Shown here: piece after piece, positions 6,678-7,597 of the stretch
Layout of the letters: every line of letters begins with the position of its first letter
Position numbering within the stretch: the stretch's first letter is position 1
Source: an uncultured Clostridia bacterium
GTDB taxonomy: Bacteria > Bacillota > Clostridia > Oscillospirales > Acutalibacteraceae
Length of the DNA stretch: 7,597 nucleotides
Assembly (NCBI GenBank): GCA_946610835.1
Contig: CAMOCU010000040.1
Coordinates: 1 to 7,597, forward strand
Direction: 5' to 3'
Notes under the pieces: generated by a model
Databases searched by the model: none
Told to the model about the DNA's origin: nothing
The model's input: only the letters and a program-made list of their open reading frames with translations
Position numbers and translations under genes: made by a program

Positions 6678-7597
6678 TCAGCCGAAGATCATGAGGTACA
6701 GAATAATGAAGGGGTACGCGATCCAGAACAGAATATCTAAAATAATTTCCCACAGAGTCTTGCGCAGAACGTTGACTTCGAGCACCTGCGTGTCGAGCAC
6801 TTCATCCGTATCGGCGTTGAGCAGCGAAATTTCCACCGTGCCGGAGCCGACTTTTTTGCCGCTGATCTTGAGGGTGATCGTGTCGCCGTCCCAGTCGCCG
6901 AGCTTGACGTCCATCTGTTCACCGGCATTGTTTTTCGTGCGCAGCTTGACGTGCTTGAGCGAACTGGTGTCGCCGGACAGCGTGTACGAACAGGTGACGG
7001 TTTCGCTCTCGCCCTTCTTCACGTCGATCTTTGTGCGGTCAAGCGTCAGCGTGACGCGCAGGGGATTGACGGGCGGATCGCTGACCGTGACCGTAAAGGC
7101 GGCCGTTTTGGTCACGCCGCCTTCCGTGTAGGACACGGTGACGGTCTGCGTACCGGTGGTGTTCAGCGTCGTCGGGGAGCAGGTATAGCTGCTCACGGAC
7201 GCCGACGTGCCGTCGGTATACAGCGCGCGCACGACCATGCCGGCGGTGTTGAGCGTTTCACCCTTGTAATAGGATGTTTTGGTCGGCTTTGTCTGGATGC
7301 TGATCGAGGAAAGCGTTTTGGTGATGACGGGCGCAACAATGACAGTGACGCGTGCTTTGTACTGCTGCCCGCCGTAATTCATCACAAGGTCAAGGGTATC
7401 CGTGCCCGCGCTCGTGCCGGTGACCGTAATTTTGCCGCCGCTCTGGGAGTATGTAGAGTGCGTCAGGCTCACGATGCTCACGCCGACGCTCTGCCCGGCG
7501 GGGACGGTGGTGTAGTTGATGGTTGCGCTCTGTCCGACCCGGATGTTCACGGTCGACGGATTGGCCGTCACGGACGGCTGAACAGGATCCACGACAG
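6678..7597 (-). CDS. Partial secreted Ig-like domain protein with C-terminal membrane anchor
   Basis: Only the C-terminal 306 or so residues are present; the frame stays open to the right edge, so the true start and any signal peptide lie outside. A GTG at 7592 is in frame but has no ribosome binding site within the window. Counting from that codon, three beta-sandwich units are visible. Residues 5-88 resemble bacterial Ig-like group 2 (Big_2): NIRVGQSATI and GTSAGTDTL. Residues 92-172 resemble the Big_3/group 4 type: KPTKTSYYKGETL and GTQTVTVSY. Residues 178-276 form an unassigned Ig-like unit: KIDVKKGESETV and KKVGSGTVEI. A hydrophobic stretch at about 281-303 ends the protein with almost no cytoplasmic tail. 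No LPxTG sorting motif is seen. It is probably a surface or envelope protein, perhaps for adhesion or spacing of an N-terminal functional domain. It is terminated before the pot operon and not obviously linked to it. Confidence 0.85.
   Translation of the reverse strand, partial: VVDPVQPSVTANPSTVNIRVGQSATINYTTVPAGQSVGVSIVSLTHSTYSQSGGKITVTGTSAGTDTLDLVMNYGGQQYKARVTVIVAPVITKTLSSISIQTKPTKTSYYKGETLNTAGMVVRALYTDGTSASVSSYTCSPTTLNTTGTQTVTVSYTEGGVTKTAAFTVTVSDPPVNPLRVTLTLDRTKIDVKKGESETVTCSYTLSGDTSSLKHVKLRTKNNAGEQMDVKLGDWDGDTITLKISGKKVGSGTVEISLLNADTDEVLDTQVLEVNVLRKTLWEIILDILFWIAYPFIILYLMIFG

Noticed and set aside
7590..7592. GTG at 7592 as the true start of the Ig-like gene
   Set aside because: The frame stays open to the window edge and the codon falls just before an Ig-like domain, with no signal peptide or visible ribosome binding site. 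The gene is better treated as truncated by the window.

Overview
All genes in this window are read from the minus strand. The base composition is GC-rich. Ribosome binding sites are strong GGAGG-type Shine-Dalgarno sequences, PotD is a Gram-positive-style lipoprotein, and the radical SAM/DUF2344 gene pair is typical of Firmicutes. Together these suggest a fairly high-GC member of the Clostridia, for example an Oscillospiraceae-like gut anaerobe. This placement is inferred from gene content and style; no phylogenetic marker is present.

Layout in transcription order (right to left). (1) 7597-6678: the C-terminal 306 or so residues of a secreted protein with bacterial Ig-like domains and a hydrophobic C-terminal anchor. 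It runs off the right edge and is closed by a strong intrinsic terminator at 6624-6660. (2) 6590-6491: a near-consensus sigma-A-type promoter and a leader of about 64 nt. The leader holds a dyad over the -10 box, a small hairpin next to the Shine-Dalgarno, and a possible 21-codon upstream ORF whose TGA overlaps the TTG start of potA. (3) 6490-2676: a complete four-gene polyamine (spermidine/putrescine) ABC importer, potA-potB-potC-potD. The genes overlap at every junction (11, 1 or 4, and 4 nt), so they look like one translationally coupled operon. It ends in an 11-bp hairpin terminator at 2639-2666. (4) 2620-2592: a second promoter, followed by two overlapping genes, a cobalamin-binding-type radical SAM protein (TIGR03960 family, 2546-690) and its usual partner of the TIGR03936/DUF2344 family (715-50). 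The last 49 bases hold no identifiable gene.

How the genes work together: PotD captures polyamine outside the membrane, PotB and PotC form the channel, and PotA hydrolyses ATP to drive uptake. The radical SAM pair is a separate transcription unit of unknown biochemical function. The Ig-domain protein is a third, unrelated unit, probably displayed at the cell surface.

This is mostly an ordinary core-genome region. I do not see a defence system, mobile element, CRISPR array, RNA gene or clearly new multi-gene system. The points most worth a second look are the uncharacterised radical SAM pair with its C-terminal cysteine cluster, the control region of the pot operon, and the C-terminally anchored Ig-like protein.
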